64,000 nt of DNA from Peronospora farinosa (taxonomy: Eukaryota; Oomycota; Peronosporomycetes; Peronosporales; Peronosporaceae): contig CANTFK010000987.1 of NCBI GenBank assembly GCA_947646735.1, positions 186,001 to 250,000 on the forward strand, read 5' to 3'. The position numbers were made by a program, and so were the translations under genes. Shown here piece after piece: positions 10,660 through 21,740 of this stretch. Numbering within the stretch: position 1 is the first letter of the stretch; every line of letters begins with the position of its first letter. The notes beneath the pieces are model-generated. The model searched no databases. It saw only the letters and a program-made list of their open reading frames with translations, and was not told the origin of the DNA.

Positions 10660-12865
10660 GTGACATAGATGTTGGTGGAGCACATACGATCGCACAACAA
10701 GTACGACCGGTCGCGTCTAACTTCACAAGCGTTAAATGATCTAATAAAGGGATTATTATCGGCTAAAATTATTCGACCGTCGACATCACCATGGGCCTCG
10801 CCAATTAATGTAATCATCAAAAGAATGGTGTCGACCCCCCCTCCCGTTTTTGTATCGACTATTTACGGGTGAATCAACTGACGAGACTAATGATTTACCC
10901 CATGCCTTTGATAAGTGAATTGCTACAAGATATAGACAAGGCGATGTGGTATTGCTTTCTGAATATGGCGAGCGGATTTGGGTAGTGGAAATGACGGAGC
11001 GGGCAATAAAGTTTTCTGCTTTTATCACACCGTCGGGTTTGTTTGAATGGTTGCGGATGCCATTTGGGCTAGAAAATGCTCCGCATATTTATCAGCGACT
11101 TAAAGACAATGCGTTGTATGGGTACCTCAAGATCGGCAAGGGTTTTAACTACGATCGATGCAGAATCACCAAGTTCGAAAGTCACAACTACTGGATCGCC
11201 AAGTTTGGTTGACGTGTTTACGGAAGGAGAACCGGGTACCAGCCAGAATCCTTCTTTGCTTAGTAAAGTATCATATACTGATTCCAGCTACATCGTGGAC
11301 CTCCTTATATGATAAGGTGAAACGATTGCTAGAGGTATGCGATGGATGGAATCTGTCGATTAGCCTAGCTAAAAGTTTTTGGGGACGACGAAAGGTAAAT
11401 TACTTGGGACATCAAGTTTCACTTACCAGAATAACAGCACATTTATAAGATCTAGGATCGCTTGTGAATATACCATTCCTTAAGACGTTACGATCAATGC
11501 AGTCGTTCTTGGGAAGTTTGACTTACTATAGCCGATTTATCGAAGACTTTGCTATTTATGCGTCGGTGTTGTACAAAGTACAGGAAGCAGACTTCCATGA
11601 AATTCGCCTTTTGGATAAGGCGAATACATTGGATACATATTTCAGAAGTGGTAACGATTGTGACCTACAAGAGATGAATCGCCCTGATCCAGATTGAGAC
11701 CCTGGTAGGGGGCGATCCAGATCGAGAAGGTCGGACTCGATGGGAAAAATTGATGATCGCGTTTACTATGTTGAAAGCCAAGATCGCAAATACCCCGATC
11801 CTCAAACACTTCGATACAGATCGATCTCCAATAATTGTCGTTTACGCTAGTAAATGGGCGTTCTCTGCGGCTTTGCTACAGAAATCTGACGGCATATATT
11901 GGCCGGTAACCTTTTTAAGTCGAACGTTGAAGCCGAATGAAATATATTACGGGATGGCCGAAAAAGAGGAGCTAGCACTTCTCCGGATTTTGGATACATG
12001 CTATTCTATGCTAATATTGCGAGAGATAAAGGCTTTTACGCGTTATTGAACGCTGGCATGGTTAGTGCAATCCTCCGGTCTTAATGGAAGACTAGGAATG
12101 TGGGCCGCATTATAATCGGCTTATACATTGGAGATTAGGAAATGTGAAATAGGAGAAGACTAAATACTTGGAGCTTTGGCAGCAAGTATAACGCCCCGTG
12201 AAGAAGTCGATGAGGTACTAGTTGCGATCTCCCCCGGATATCATCCAAGAAGGACTATAAGTATGCCTCCCCCTACGGTAAACAAATGAAGAACTTTTGG
12301 TCGTCAGTTTCGATGGATCTGTACGATAAAACGTAACGGTGGAGCTTTCATGTGCTTTCGTATGGCAATTAACAGAGTGGACAATTTTGGAAGCAATGTT
12401 TAAATATTTAACTGACCTAACAGTGAATGAAGCTGAGTACAAAGACAGGTTGCTGGGTTTTAAATTATTTGCAAACCAGAACAAAGGACAAGTCATATTT
12501 TGTGGAGACTCGAATTTGGTGGTTCGACAAATGCGTGGTGATACTGATTGTAAAGCGCCAGGTCTGCAATTATTGCGACATAAAGCGTTGGAAGAATTGC
12601 GGTCGCGTCCCGCTCATGATTTTCTTCATATAAAACGCGATTGGAATCAGAGCGCAGATCGATTGTCTAGTACCGCATTGCTACGAGAAGTGGGGGCGAG
12701 TGTGACTACGGATAAGGATCGTCGAGATTTAGTTACACTAAATCGGTTGGACGAATTGCTGAAGCCTCAAGAAAACAAGTCAGTAATTAAAGTAGCGACG
12801 ATCACACGATCACCACGAAGAAAACGTCGACAACCACAGATTTGGTCGAAATTAATGGTTTAAAA
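10660..12865 (+). pseudogene. A2 reverse transcriptase and two RNase H domains (degenerate)
   Basis: RT pieces include FEWLRMPFGLENAPHIYQR (about 11045-11100), the finger and thumb region and SMQSFLGSLTYYSRFIEDFA (about 11500-11555). The canonical RNase H follows (VVYASKWAFSAALLQK, about 11840-11890), then the second, plant/archaeal-type RNase H (12339-12720: LTVNEAEYKDRLLGF, GDSNLVVRQMRGD, RDWNQSADRLSS). Stops and frameshifts occur throughout, and part of the YxDD region is disrupted near 11270. The second RNase H lacks its N-terminal DGSA strand in frame. Confidence 0.75.
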
Positions 12866-14110
12866 GATAAAAAGTGATCGTGTACAGCGTGCTCAAGACG
12901 AAGAATGTTGGATCGCTAATCTGAAGACATATTTGGTCGGCGACATCTCGGCATCAAATTATCACCATGGATGATATTCCGTCTCTGCTTAAAGTGTTCA
13001 AAGGAAATACCGAGTTAATCATCTAAGTGGATTTTTTTTTATTGGCTATGTGATCGCCAAAGCAAGTTCGTCGCGAACAGCCCAAACTATTGCTGAAATT
13101 CATGAAGAGTGTGTCTTCCGTCGTTTTGGTGCTAGTGAAGCAATACGTCATGACCGAGAACCCGTCTTATGTCGGAATTTTTTGTGCATTTAACAGAATT
13201 ATCGGACAGATAAAAACAAAGGGAAACGATGGCATATCGACCTCAAGCAAATGGAACTGCTGAGCGTATGGTGCAAAGTCTAACTCGTGCATTAAAGATG
13301 TGTGTCTCCGACGTTAATCAACAAGATCGGGACGAGTATGCCGAACGTTTAACTTTCGCGATCAATACCGCCCAAGATCGGTTTCGCGGCGAAACGCCAT
13401 TTTTAAATTGATGGATGGTTGGGATCCGCGATCTACGTTGGAAGCTACATTACCATTAGGGAGTACTAGGCGTCGGGATCGCGATCCACGTAGGTGGCGA
13501 TGTCATGTGCAGCGTCATTGTCAGCGAGCGAGAGAAGCATTCAAATGGGAGATCAGGACTGCGATCCAAACACGTGCTGGTCGCCACAATGAATATCTTA
13601 AGCCTCACGAAATTGAACCAGGGTTCAGTTCTGGTTATATATGGATCGTGTGAAAGAAGTGTACGCTCGAAAGTTAGCACATATGTGGCATGGACCTTTT
13701 CGAGTGAAAAAAATGTGTGGAGATCACGCTGTCCGACTGGAGATTGTTGGTGCACCATATCGACTATTTCCTATCGTGCATATATCTAAGCTGAAGAAAG
13801 TAAAGATGTTCCCGGATCGTCCAAAAAATTTGCTGACGATCGAAGAAGAATATCGATTCGATTTTGACGAAGCACTATTGCCGGAAGATAGTTTCGAAGG
13901 CGATCTTGAAGATGATAAATTCGAAGTGAAAAAGATTGTGGATGTGCGATTTGATCGCAAGACACGTTTTGTCCAAGTACATAAACAAGTTAAAGTCTAC
14001 TGGAAAAGTTATGCTGACCCATCCTGGGTGGATGAAGTCGATTAAAATTGTGGTGCACTATTGCGAGATTTTGAGCGTGGCTAAAAATTAGCCAGATCGT
14101 TTTGAAGTAA
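12866..14110 (+). pseudogene. A2 integrase and C-terminal chromodomain-like region (degenerate)
   Basis: Compared with A1, about 300 bp including the HHCC zinc domain and the first catalytic Asp are deleted near 12950. The core is recognisable (MAYRPQANGTAERMVQSL at 13229; LTFAINTAQDRFRGETPF). The C-terminal part (13641-14045) keeps an intact 134-codon frame with the GPF/Y module (HGPFRVKKM, VHISKLKKVK) and a chromodomain-like end (KVYWKSYADPSWVDEVD). Confidence 0.7.
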
Positions 14111-14171
14111 TGCAGTCACATGAAGAAGGATCTAGTGGGTAACAAAGATCGAGTGTTGAGAGTGGTACAAT

Positions 14172-14381
14172 ATGCAAGAAGGTTGCGTAGGGTGGTGGAA
14201 AGGTGATTTGTGTCTAATGAGTATAGCGATCGAAGGTCTGGGAGACTGGGTCGCGGCTAAAAAGGCCAAAGAAAAGAAAACAATATTGGAGAAGATTAAC
14301 GAAATGGAGAAACCAAATGAAATTGTATTGAACGATCAAGAAGTGTTATCGTATCACGAATACTATTTGGGAAAAAACTAA
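14172..14381 (+). CDS. Small ORF after pol in A2 (possible)
   Basis: A 69-codon ATG frame lies between the integrase stop and the tail of the antisense ORF. Its first part (MQEGCVGWWKGDLC, AIEGLGDWVAAKKAKE) matches a 49-codon frame at the same place in A1 (36339-36488, minus), which then stops earlier. Substitutions between the copies change many residues, so coding conservation is not proven. No domain is recognised. Confidence 0.3.
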   Translation: MQEGCVGWWKGDLCLMSIAIEGLGDWVAAKKAKEKKTILEKINEMEKPNEIVLNDQEVLSYHEYYLGKN

Positions 14382-14389
14382 CTAAATAA

Positions 14390-14600
14390 ACGGGCGAGGG
14401 ATGGCCCGGGGTGATTCGCGATTGAAGATCTATATTAGTTCTGCCAAGGCTCCGCAGAATCCAGTAACGACAGTGCGGTAATTAGGTTGGGGATGTTTTT
14501 CTGTTTACAATCCAAACCGGGATACCACACCAGGGCTGAGAAAATGGAGGAAAAAGGTCCAATAGAATATCTAGATCGCAATGCCCCATGATCATTCCCC
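14390..14600 (-). pseudogene. Tail of the A2 antisense ORF
   Basis: The minus strand encodes PWYPGLDCKQKNIP-type sequence in the form VWYPGLDCKQKNIPNLI, followed by TALSLLDSAEPW. This matches the C-terminus of the A1 antisense protein. The upstream part is missing: at about 14600 the minus-strand sequence passes directly into Copia RNase H (GYSDAGWDGDVESSG). The region therefore marks the deletion junction between A2 and Copia C. Confidence 0.75.
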
Positions 14601-15930
14601 GAAGATTCCACATCACCATCCCAGCCTGCATCTGAGTAGCCTTGAAGCTTGTCATTGCTTGTGGCTTGAAATTCAATTCCATGGGTTCGTGTGCCTTGGA
14701 TGTACCTGAACACGCGCTTGAGTGCTTGCCAATGTGTCGGACAAGGGTCCGCTGTAAACTGGCTTAGCACTCTCACTGCAGCTGCGAGATCCGGGCGAGT
14801 GTCTACCATGAGGTACATCAGGCATCCAGCAACATTGCGATATGAACATCTGCCATCGTTTCTTCGTGCTTGCATCCTCCTTCGCACATTGACCTTGTCA
14901 ACTTTAGCCCGAGTTCTTGTGGAGTCTTAACTGGATTGCCATGTTCCATGCCAAATTTCTCGAGGATGTCCTTCGAGAATTTGGACTGACGAATCGAGAT
15001 TGTGCCGACCATGAAATCTTGATCAACTTCCATACCGAGAAAATACTTGAGGTTTTCCCAAATCCGTCATGTTAAAACGATCCCTCAGCGCCTTCTTTGT
15101 TTACTTGAGCAGCTCGTCGTTGTTGCTCGCGAGAACCAAATCGTCGACGTATAGTGCCACGAAAATCATGTCTTGATCGGCTCGCTTGACATAGATGCAG
15201 TGATCCGTTTCACATTTTTAAAATCCAGTTCCAGCATAAACTTGTCGATGGTTTGGTTCCACATCCGTGGTGACTGCTTTAGACCGTACAGGGAGCGCTT
15301 GAGCGGACAAACAAAGTCCGGGTGATATTAATCGACGTGACCGTCCGGCTGCACCATGTAAATGTCTTCGTCCAGGATTCTATTAAGAAACGCCGTCTTG
15401 ACATCCATTTGGTGTACCGACAATCTATACTTGGCTGCCAGGCTGAACAAGATCCTGATTGACGTGAACTTGGCCACGGGCGCAAAGGTCTCATCGTAGT
15501 CAATACCACGCTTCTAAGAAAAAACTTTGGCCACCAAGCGCGTTTTGAATCGTTCGACTTCCCCCGCCTGATTCTCCTTGACTCGAAAGACCCATCGATT
15601 ACCGATTGCTTTACGGCTTTTTGGTAGTGGTACGAGATTCCAGGTCTTGGTCGTGCGAAGAGACTCCATTTCTGAGTCGCATGCTTCTTTCCACTTGACT
15701 GCGTCACTGGATTCCATCGCCGATTTAAACGTCGTTGGCAATTCTTCCACTGAATCCATGACGTAGGCAGCTTCAATGTCATGACTTTCTTGAGACACCG
15801 CAGATTTCTCGACCAATCCTTGATACCGACTTGGTCGTTTTGCCCTTGGAATATCGACCGCTTCTTCCAGTGATCGTGTGCGTTGATGTCGCTTGCTTCC
15901 AGTTTCGACGTCTTTATCCTTCACGTTTTC
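14600..15930 (-). pseudogene. Copia C reverse transcriptase and RNase H (truncated)
   Basis: Domain landmarks on the minus strand: WKEACDSEMESLRTTKTWNL and GNRWVFRVKEN (start of the Copia RT, about 15710-15560), then a stop, then YDETFAPVAKFTSIRILFSL. A YVDD active site is encoded at about 15137-15148 (FVALYVDDLVLAS). The thumb follows (DFMVGTISIRQSKFSKDIL, about 15020-14965), then YLMVDTRPDLAAAVRVLSQF (about 14815). RNase H begins GYSDAGWDGDVESSG and is cut off at 14600. Several stops and frameshifts are present. Confidence 0.8.
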
Positions 15931-16320
15931 TTCTTCTTTTTTGTTGGAACACGATGAGTCTTCATCCGTTGAACCTTCTTCGTCTTCTAGAACTACTTCG
16001 GCTTAAACGTAGTCGCGTCTTCCACTGTCGAAGGCGTCTTCCATAAGCTGTGCGTCGCGGCTGAACAGCACACGACCACTCTTGATCTCTTCGAAACGAT
16101 ACTGTTTCTCGTGATCTGCATATCCCATGAACCGACAGTGTATTGATCGAGCGTCGAACTTGGATCGCTTTTCCTTTGGAACATTCACATACTTATGGCA
16201 CCCAAACACCTTCAAATTCGCAAGCAAAGGTTTCTTCCCGGTCCAAGCTTGATGTGTTGACTCATCATGACGTGTGGCACGGGTTGGGCAGCGATTGCGC
16301 AAGAAGTTGGCAGTCATGAC
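15931..16320 (-). pseudogene. Copia C integrase, C-terminal part
   Basis: Reads TANFLRNRCPTRA, KKPLLANLKVFGCHKYVNVP and FDARSIHCRFMGYADHEKQY, typical of the Copia integrase after the catalytic Glu. It is directly continuous with the integrase piece at 31748-32331 once B1 is removed. ATGAC at 16316-16320 is the left target duplication of B1. Confidence 0.8.
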
Positions 16321-16668
16321 TGTAATGGGCTACATACACTACACACATAGTATTAACCTGAATAAACAATTACATATGTAACCAGGTGCTGGGCCCGAAT
16401 AGCGGGCACAGCGTGGTAATTTATTATTAGTTTATTATTGGGGCTTAAAAGTCCCCAATATGGACCAATGATGAATTAACATGGAATTGTGTGGTTCCCG
16501 AAAGGCGGGAACACTGTCGTATTTATTACGACTAAAATCTTCGTAATTAGTACGAATTAAAACCGAAATAAAAATCAGAGTTAAATTTACTTAATACCTA
16601 ATACTTGGGCTTGAGTCTTCCTCAAGCGCGCGTGTAATCTAGTGACGGTACGTTCTAGCCCCGTTACA
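16321..16668 (+). repeat. B1 5' LTR
   Basis: TGTAATGGG...CCCGTTACA, 348 bp. It contains a series of short hairpins (about 16388-16412, 16437-16459, 16492-16513, 16549-16566) whose positions match hairpins in the B2 LTRs. Confidence 0.85.
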
Positions 16669-16670
16669 CC

Positions 16671-16688
16671 TGGTAGCACTTAGTAGTC
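16671..16688 (+). other. B1 primer-binding site
   Basis: TGGTAGCACTTAGTAGTC starts two bases after the LTR. Element B2 has TGGTAGCACTTCGTAGTC at the same place (25895-25912, minus). TGG pairs with the CCA end of a tRNA; the tRNA species is not identified. Confidence 0.7.
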
Positions 16689-16843
16689 CTTCCTATGCCC
16701 GTGTTTGGGATGAGGAAATCGTCGTACTTTGACGCTCCAGATTAATTCCTGAAGCACGATACCTTCCCCCATCTTACTGGTGCTGATGGGATGCCCTTAA
16801 TCGCCTCGCGGCGATATCGGGAGAGGCATTCGTCGCGTCGCTG

Positions 16844-17732
16844 ATGAGATCAGCGACCCCTGACGCGCAACGTCTCGCCATACATGAGTCTATTGCACGC
16901 GAGCTTGCCGAATTCAACCGGCGAGGCTTAACTCCCTCGCGTTCTTCACGTAATGAGGCCGTGAAGATGGAAACCTCCTTCTACTCTGGAGAAGGTAAGG
17001 ACCGATTGTCGCTGAATCGGTGGTTCCGAGAAGTTGATATCCCTATCGCCTCGAGATTTCTTGAGGCTCCCCAGGCGAAGGTCAGCTTTCTTCTTTCCCG
17101 CCTCACCGGGTAGGCCAAGGAGTGGGCCCTTGGTAAGCTCGTTTTGGACGAGCACGCATTCCCCACCTTGGATACCATCCAGGACAATCTTCGTCTTGCT
17201 TTCGAGCCACCGCAAGAGGAGAAACTGGTGCGATCAAGATTCCTGTCGATGCGACAGGGTAAAATGGCGATTCGCGACTGCGTGCAGATGGCTAGGCATC
17301 TGGCGTCGTGTATCCATGGACATGTACACGCAGGTGAATGTCTTTGTAGATGGTATGCGTAAGGGGCATACCCGCTTATCGCTGGAGCGCGCCGAGCCTG
17401 CCACATTGAAGGAGGCATTTGCCATCGCACTCCGTGAAGACTTTTGGGTCACAAAGGCATATGCCAAACCCTCGACCGTCACCGTTCCCCGGCCTTCTGG
17501 TCCAGAACCTATGGAGATCGACGCGATGGAGTCGTCGGGTGACCGACGACGTGTCATTTCCTATAAGGGTGACGCTCGCAACGGGCGTCAAATGGTTTGA
17601 TTTCGTTGCCGCAAGCCAGGACATCGCGCGGCTGAGTGCCGTGCGCCAGCGCCGATAGCGGTGCAAGTAGTGGATGCACATCATGAGGGTGCTGTACCGG
17701 CCGCACGACCAAGAAACGGTCGGGACCAGTAG
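16844..17732 (+). pseudogene. B1 gag
   Basis: The frame resembles B2 gag: [40 protein letters not shown], then a stop (TAG at about 17111) where B2 has Lys within [15 protein letters not shown] frameshift follows near 17330, then RAEPATLKEAFAIALRED. The zinc knuckle is CRKPGHRAAEC in a CX2CX4HX4C arrangement (about 17606-17645). The gag frame ends GAC CAG TAG at 17724-17732, inside the hairpin described below. Confidence 0.75.
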
Positions 17733-17751
17733 GTGCAGAGCGCCCTATTGG
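17711..17751 (+). promoter_or_regulatory. Decayed -1 frameshift signal, B1 gag/PR
   Basis: AAGAAAC at 17711-17717 stands where B2 has AAAAAAC. An 8-nt spacer follows, then a stem CCAGTAGG (17726-17733) / CCTATTGG (17744-17751) with a 10-nt loop. The gag TAG sits in the 5' arm. The stem is kept by a G-U pair where B2 has G-C. Protease lies in the -1 frame. Confidence 0.6.
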
Positions 17752-18583
17752 TTGAAACGGAGGTCCGGGTCCCCCGGTGGCAGCCCAACCTTCCAGTCCT
17801 CCTACGTTACTCGCACGGTTAAATGCCACCACTACGAGTGGTGATTCACGTCTGATTATTGTCAGTTTACATGTCGCCGGCGTCAGAAGACCTCTGCGAG
17901 CACTCCTGACCTCAGGAGCAACGAACAATTTCTTTCGTGAATCTTGTATATCGATGTTGCCTCCCAGCATTCAGGTCCGTGAGGAACCTGGTCAAGTCGT
18001 CGTCAAGTTGGCTGACGGGAAACCACATTGCGTATCGCGGCGCGAAGTGTCGTGCCGTACACGCTTGATGGATTTCGCAGTAATGATGATTTTTGGTGAT
18101 CGCAATGAATTATGCATTCGATTGCATACTGGGCATGCCATGACTGGCACGTTATAAACCCAAAATCGACTGGTTAGCCAGATCAGTGAGACGTCGACGC
18201 AAGTTCGAGGTCAGTGAAATGTTTACTCATCTCTTGGTATCTCCAAGTGACTGGCCGAACGTCACAGTCGTGGATCGTGATTCCACGACGTTGGCGGTGC
18301 ACAGAGCGAGCGATGGCCCTCTCTGCACTGCTTGTGCTGTTCTTCGAGACACAAGTGACAGTGACTCCTCGCTCCAGAGCGAAGAGGACGACGAGGACGA
18401 CGCGGTCGAACAGGGGTTCCCGCGCGTCATTAACGCGGGTGAACAGGGGTTCCCGCACGTGAATGCAGTGGTCGAACCGGGGTTCCATCTGCACCTATTG
18501 TGGTCGAGCAGGAGCTCCCACAAGGGCATTGTGACGACGAGCAAGAGCTCGCCAACGATTATGACGTGGAAGGACAGGAGTCC
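17752..18583 (+). pseudogene. B1 protease and start of the repeat linker
   Basis: Frame from about 17777: LLARLNATTTSGDSRLIIVS, then the retropepsin site as ALLTSGATNNFF, so the catalytic Asp of DSGA is replaced by Thr. VVVKLADGKPHCVS follows. A frameshift occurs near 18110. From about 18402 the sequence is a 33-bp coding minisatellite (VEQGFPRVINA type) that continues at 26239 beyond the B2 insertion. Confidence 0.7.
18402..18580 (+). repeat. 33-bp minisatellite in the B1 PR-RT linker (left part)
   Basis: Units begin GTCGAACAGGGGTTCCCGCG or a variant. The array resumes at 26239-26480 on the other side of B2, so B2 inserted into the array. Confidence 0.75.
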
Positions 18584-18903
18584 TGTAACGGGCTAAGGAC
18601 CCGTTACCGTCTTACACTAAAAGGGCGTTGAGGAAGCGCTCTTAATTTAATCGTAAAAATATAACTCTGTTTTATTTTTGTTTTAGTTTAATTCGCAGTA
18701 AGTGCGAATATGTTCCCTAGCTCATGGGAACCACTCAATATGGAAGTCAATTTATTATTGGCCAACTATTGGGTCTGGCACCCCAATAATAAACCAATAA
18801 TAAAATGACGCGCAGTATCCGCTAATCGGATACTGCCCTATGCCTTCTTATGTAATTATGTATTAATCCTATAACTACTCATGTAATAGGTTGACCCATT
18901 ACA
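18584..18903 (-). repeat. B2 3' LTR
   Basis: On the minus strand TGTAATGGG...CCCGTTACA, 320 bp. The polypurine tract AAAGAGAGGGGTGA precedes it on the minus strand (plus 18904-18917). Confidence 0.85.
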
Positions 18904-19040
18904 TCACCCCTCTCTTTAAGTTGCGCTTACCTCAACGTAAGCGCGAGTCGTAGAAAGTTTCTTCTCGACCAACGGCGTAACTCCGAACCTGGTCAGTTAG
19001 ACTTAACTGAGCAGCATGGACCCTAGGCGTCCACGAAACA

Positions 19041-20419
19041 ATGTCTCTGACAACCAGAACTGGGAACACCAAGCGACAATCCGTAGAGCAGGCGCCACAG
19101 GTCATGGATGGGGACTTGAAACCGTGGCGCTTGTATGGTCTTGAAGGTGCTGTCGAACCCGAGCCACTGGAGGTAATGAAGGACCTTTTCACGCGATACC
19201 GTACAGTGAGAGGCAAGGCGACGAACAACGCATCTACCGACGATGCGTTGCAGAGGTCTTGGTGTGCCTTCATCAGGCGCTGGAACGCGAGCCGACGTGA
19301 AGGAACGTCCTTCACATCCTGGTTAGACGGTCGCGAGGGAACGCGTGATAGACACGCTATTGGCGACCTGCGCCGGCGCATCTGTCGTATGATGTGTGAA
19401 GAGTATCACCTTTGTTACGTCCACGTTCGTGAGGGATGTCCAACGTGCAACGTGGGCAGATCGCGACGGTCCGGCAGGAATGGGACGACTTGGTGTGTGC
19501 GCGAGGCATGCCCGATCATATTCGTCCATGGATTGCCCGTTATGAGAGAAGCCTTTCGGAGCTCCAGGTGTCCGAGATACGGCGAGTGATAGCGCGTCCT
19601 TACGATCGTCGACGGCATTCACGTAGCCGAGGTCGTCAACCGTATCATCAGTATGCTCCCGAGCCTCGTAATAGGTCTCGGTCTCGGAGTCGCTCGGGAG
19701 GTCGTCGTGGTTTCGTTGCTCGTGAGCATTACGGCTCGCGAGATCGGGGATGGAACCGGCAGCGTCGGTCGCGATCACCGTCTTTCAACGGGACTCAATG
19801 TCCTCAACCACGTCCGGGACATCTTGGGACAGCGTACTCGATGGCTCCCATGTATCGTCCGCCGGGAAATATCCCAACCAGCGAACCCTGTAATGTTTCT
19901 CGACACGCTTCTTCATGGGCGCCGAGTTATTACTCTGCGCCTGAAACTTGTGATCATCGTGATCGACAATTCGGTCGACAATCCAGCGTCGCGCACCCGA
20001 TGCATCAACTAAGGGAGGAGGAGCATCACGACGGAAGACCTCTGGCGATGAGCGCCGATTCTCGCAATCGGGCGCCTGTACAGTCGAATGATGAGCTGCG
20101 CCTACTCCGCGCTGAAGCCGAAGAGTCGAAGAACGCCCTACTTGATGCTCGCGAGATGGCTGAGAGATCTCAAGATCGTGCGGATGCTGCGACTGAGGCT
20201 GCTGAGCGGACTCGACGTGAGCAGCTGGTACTGGTTGAGCGCCTACGTCAACTTGAGACGACTGCGTTCGGAGGGCCCCAGCAGATCGAGTCTGCACGCG
20301 TTCGGGCAGGACTTGGTCCCAGTCGTCGTCAACGTCGTCGTCAAGGGATGTCGGATTTCGAGCCGGCACAGAAGAGCGGGGAAGATTCGAAGATAGATTC
20401 GCCGGCAGGTAAGCCTTGA
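19041..20419 (+). pseudogene. B2 antisense ORF (RS-rich, coiled coil; one frameshift)
   Basis: Plus strand, antisense to the integrase/chromodomain end of B2. ATG 19041 opens a frame to 19589 (PWRLYGLEGAVEPEPL, SFTSWLDGREGTRD, LCYVHVREGCPTC). A frame shift near 19440-19480 leads into 19436-20419. That part has WIARYERSLSE, an Arg/Ser-rich stretch (RNRSRSRSRSGGRR, about 19665-19710), a Tyr/Pro-rich middle, a predicted coiled coil ([20 protein letters not shown] onward) and a basic tail. B1 carries a homologous antisense frame (29995-31390) with SFQLWLTNREEL, LCFVHVNEGCQSC and WIAKYERSLSE. No known family recognised; a nucleic-acid-binding role is only suggested by the RS-rich part. Confidence 0.55.
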
Positions 20420-21740
20420 GGCGCCCGACGTAGAACGTCGGGTGCAAACGCATAGATGTAGGTATGTCTAGCGTGTAAGCGTCACCATGCACCTTAACAA
20501 CCCGAAATGGGCCAATATATCTTGGCGCTAACTTATTAGCGCATAAATTCGTCACTGAGGTGTTCGGTAATCCACTTGTTGATAACAATACTCTGTCACC
20601 TTCTCGAAACATCAACATATTCTTTCGACCTCTTCTGTCTGAATTCTCCTTTTGCTTGTCTACTGCCTCTTGTAATGCATCACGCACAAAACGCGTGATT
20701 CCTTGTCGTAATAGTAGAAATTCGGTTACTGCAGCCGAACTTACAGGCGACGTATTCTCTTTTGGAGCAAAATTGACAACGAGAGACGCGATGGAAAGCA
20801 TCACGTCAGGAGTCGATATGCCGTTAGTTACGAAATTACCAGTATTAGGTGCATCGGCAGCAACCTTATTCGCATCGTAATCACTCATCAATAGTTTCTG
20901 CGCAATTCCATCTGTAGATACTCCCCCACCAAGCTTGGAGACAGGGTGCTCTGAAGCTAAGAGAGCAAGCAGCGCCGGAACGCGAGGATGCCTCGCGTTG
21001 TTAACGAAAAAGGGCGTCAACCCGGTTGACGCGTGGACAGCATTGTTGATTGCAAACTCTTCAGGTGGAAGAAATGAACTCCATGATGAGAACGATGTTG
21101 CATAACTGCGCAAGACATCTTCGAGCACTCTGTTCACACGCTCCGTTTGCCCATCCGTCTCTGGATGGGCCGCCGTAGACATAAGCAAACGCGTGCCTAA
21201 TAGCTGGAATAATTCGGCCCAGAAAACCGAAGTGAAACGCGGGTCACGGTCTGAAACAATAGATTATGGCAAGCCGTGATGCCTAAAGATAAGATTAATG
21301 AAGATCTTCGCTGTCGTCGCCGCCGTAATGTTGGCGGAGACCGGAGCAAAATGCACCATTTTGCTGAATCGATCCACTAGAACCAATACGCCCGTGCGTT
21401 TCTGTTCATCCGGTGGAAGGCCAAAGATAAAATCCATGCTGACCGAGCGCCAGGCTTCCGTAGCAATCGGAAGTGGACGCAATGGGGCTTGTGAAGACGG
21501 CGCAGGCTTCACACGCTGATAGGTTTTACAGGAGCGCACCCATTTCTGGATGTATTTATACATTCGCGGCCAGAAAAATACGCGATAAAAAGCTGCAAAC
21601 GTCTTCTCGCGACCCAGGTGTCCGCCAGCTGGGCTAAAACTACAGAGGCCACTAATCCGTTCGGTGCGTCCGTGAAAATCATAAAACCAATCAGGCTCGA
21701 AGGTCGTCATCAGCAGGGATGACGACACGCGGGTAATCAA
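19785..21740 (-). pseudogene. B2 integrase with C-terminal chromodomain
   Basis: Minus strand: zinc-domain end and core (GGHLGREKTFAAFYRVFFWP, RSCKTYQRVKPAPSSQAPL, VDRFSKMVHFAPVSAN; 21740-21264), a stop, then a 467-codon frame from 21188. This continues the core ([20 protein letters not shown]), the GPF/Y module ([31 protein letters not shown]), a long Ser/Gln-rich spacer, and a chromodomain near the end ([30 protein letters not shown]). Known: such chromodomains direct integration to chromatin. The first histidine of the HHCC motif lies across the frame break. Confidence 0.8.

Noticed and set aside
17105..17115. In-frame TAG in B1 gag as a recoding signal
   Set aside because: B2 has a Lys codon at the position and B1 has many other disabling changes.
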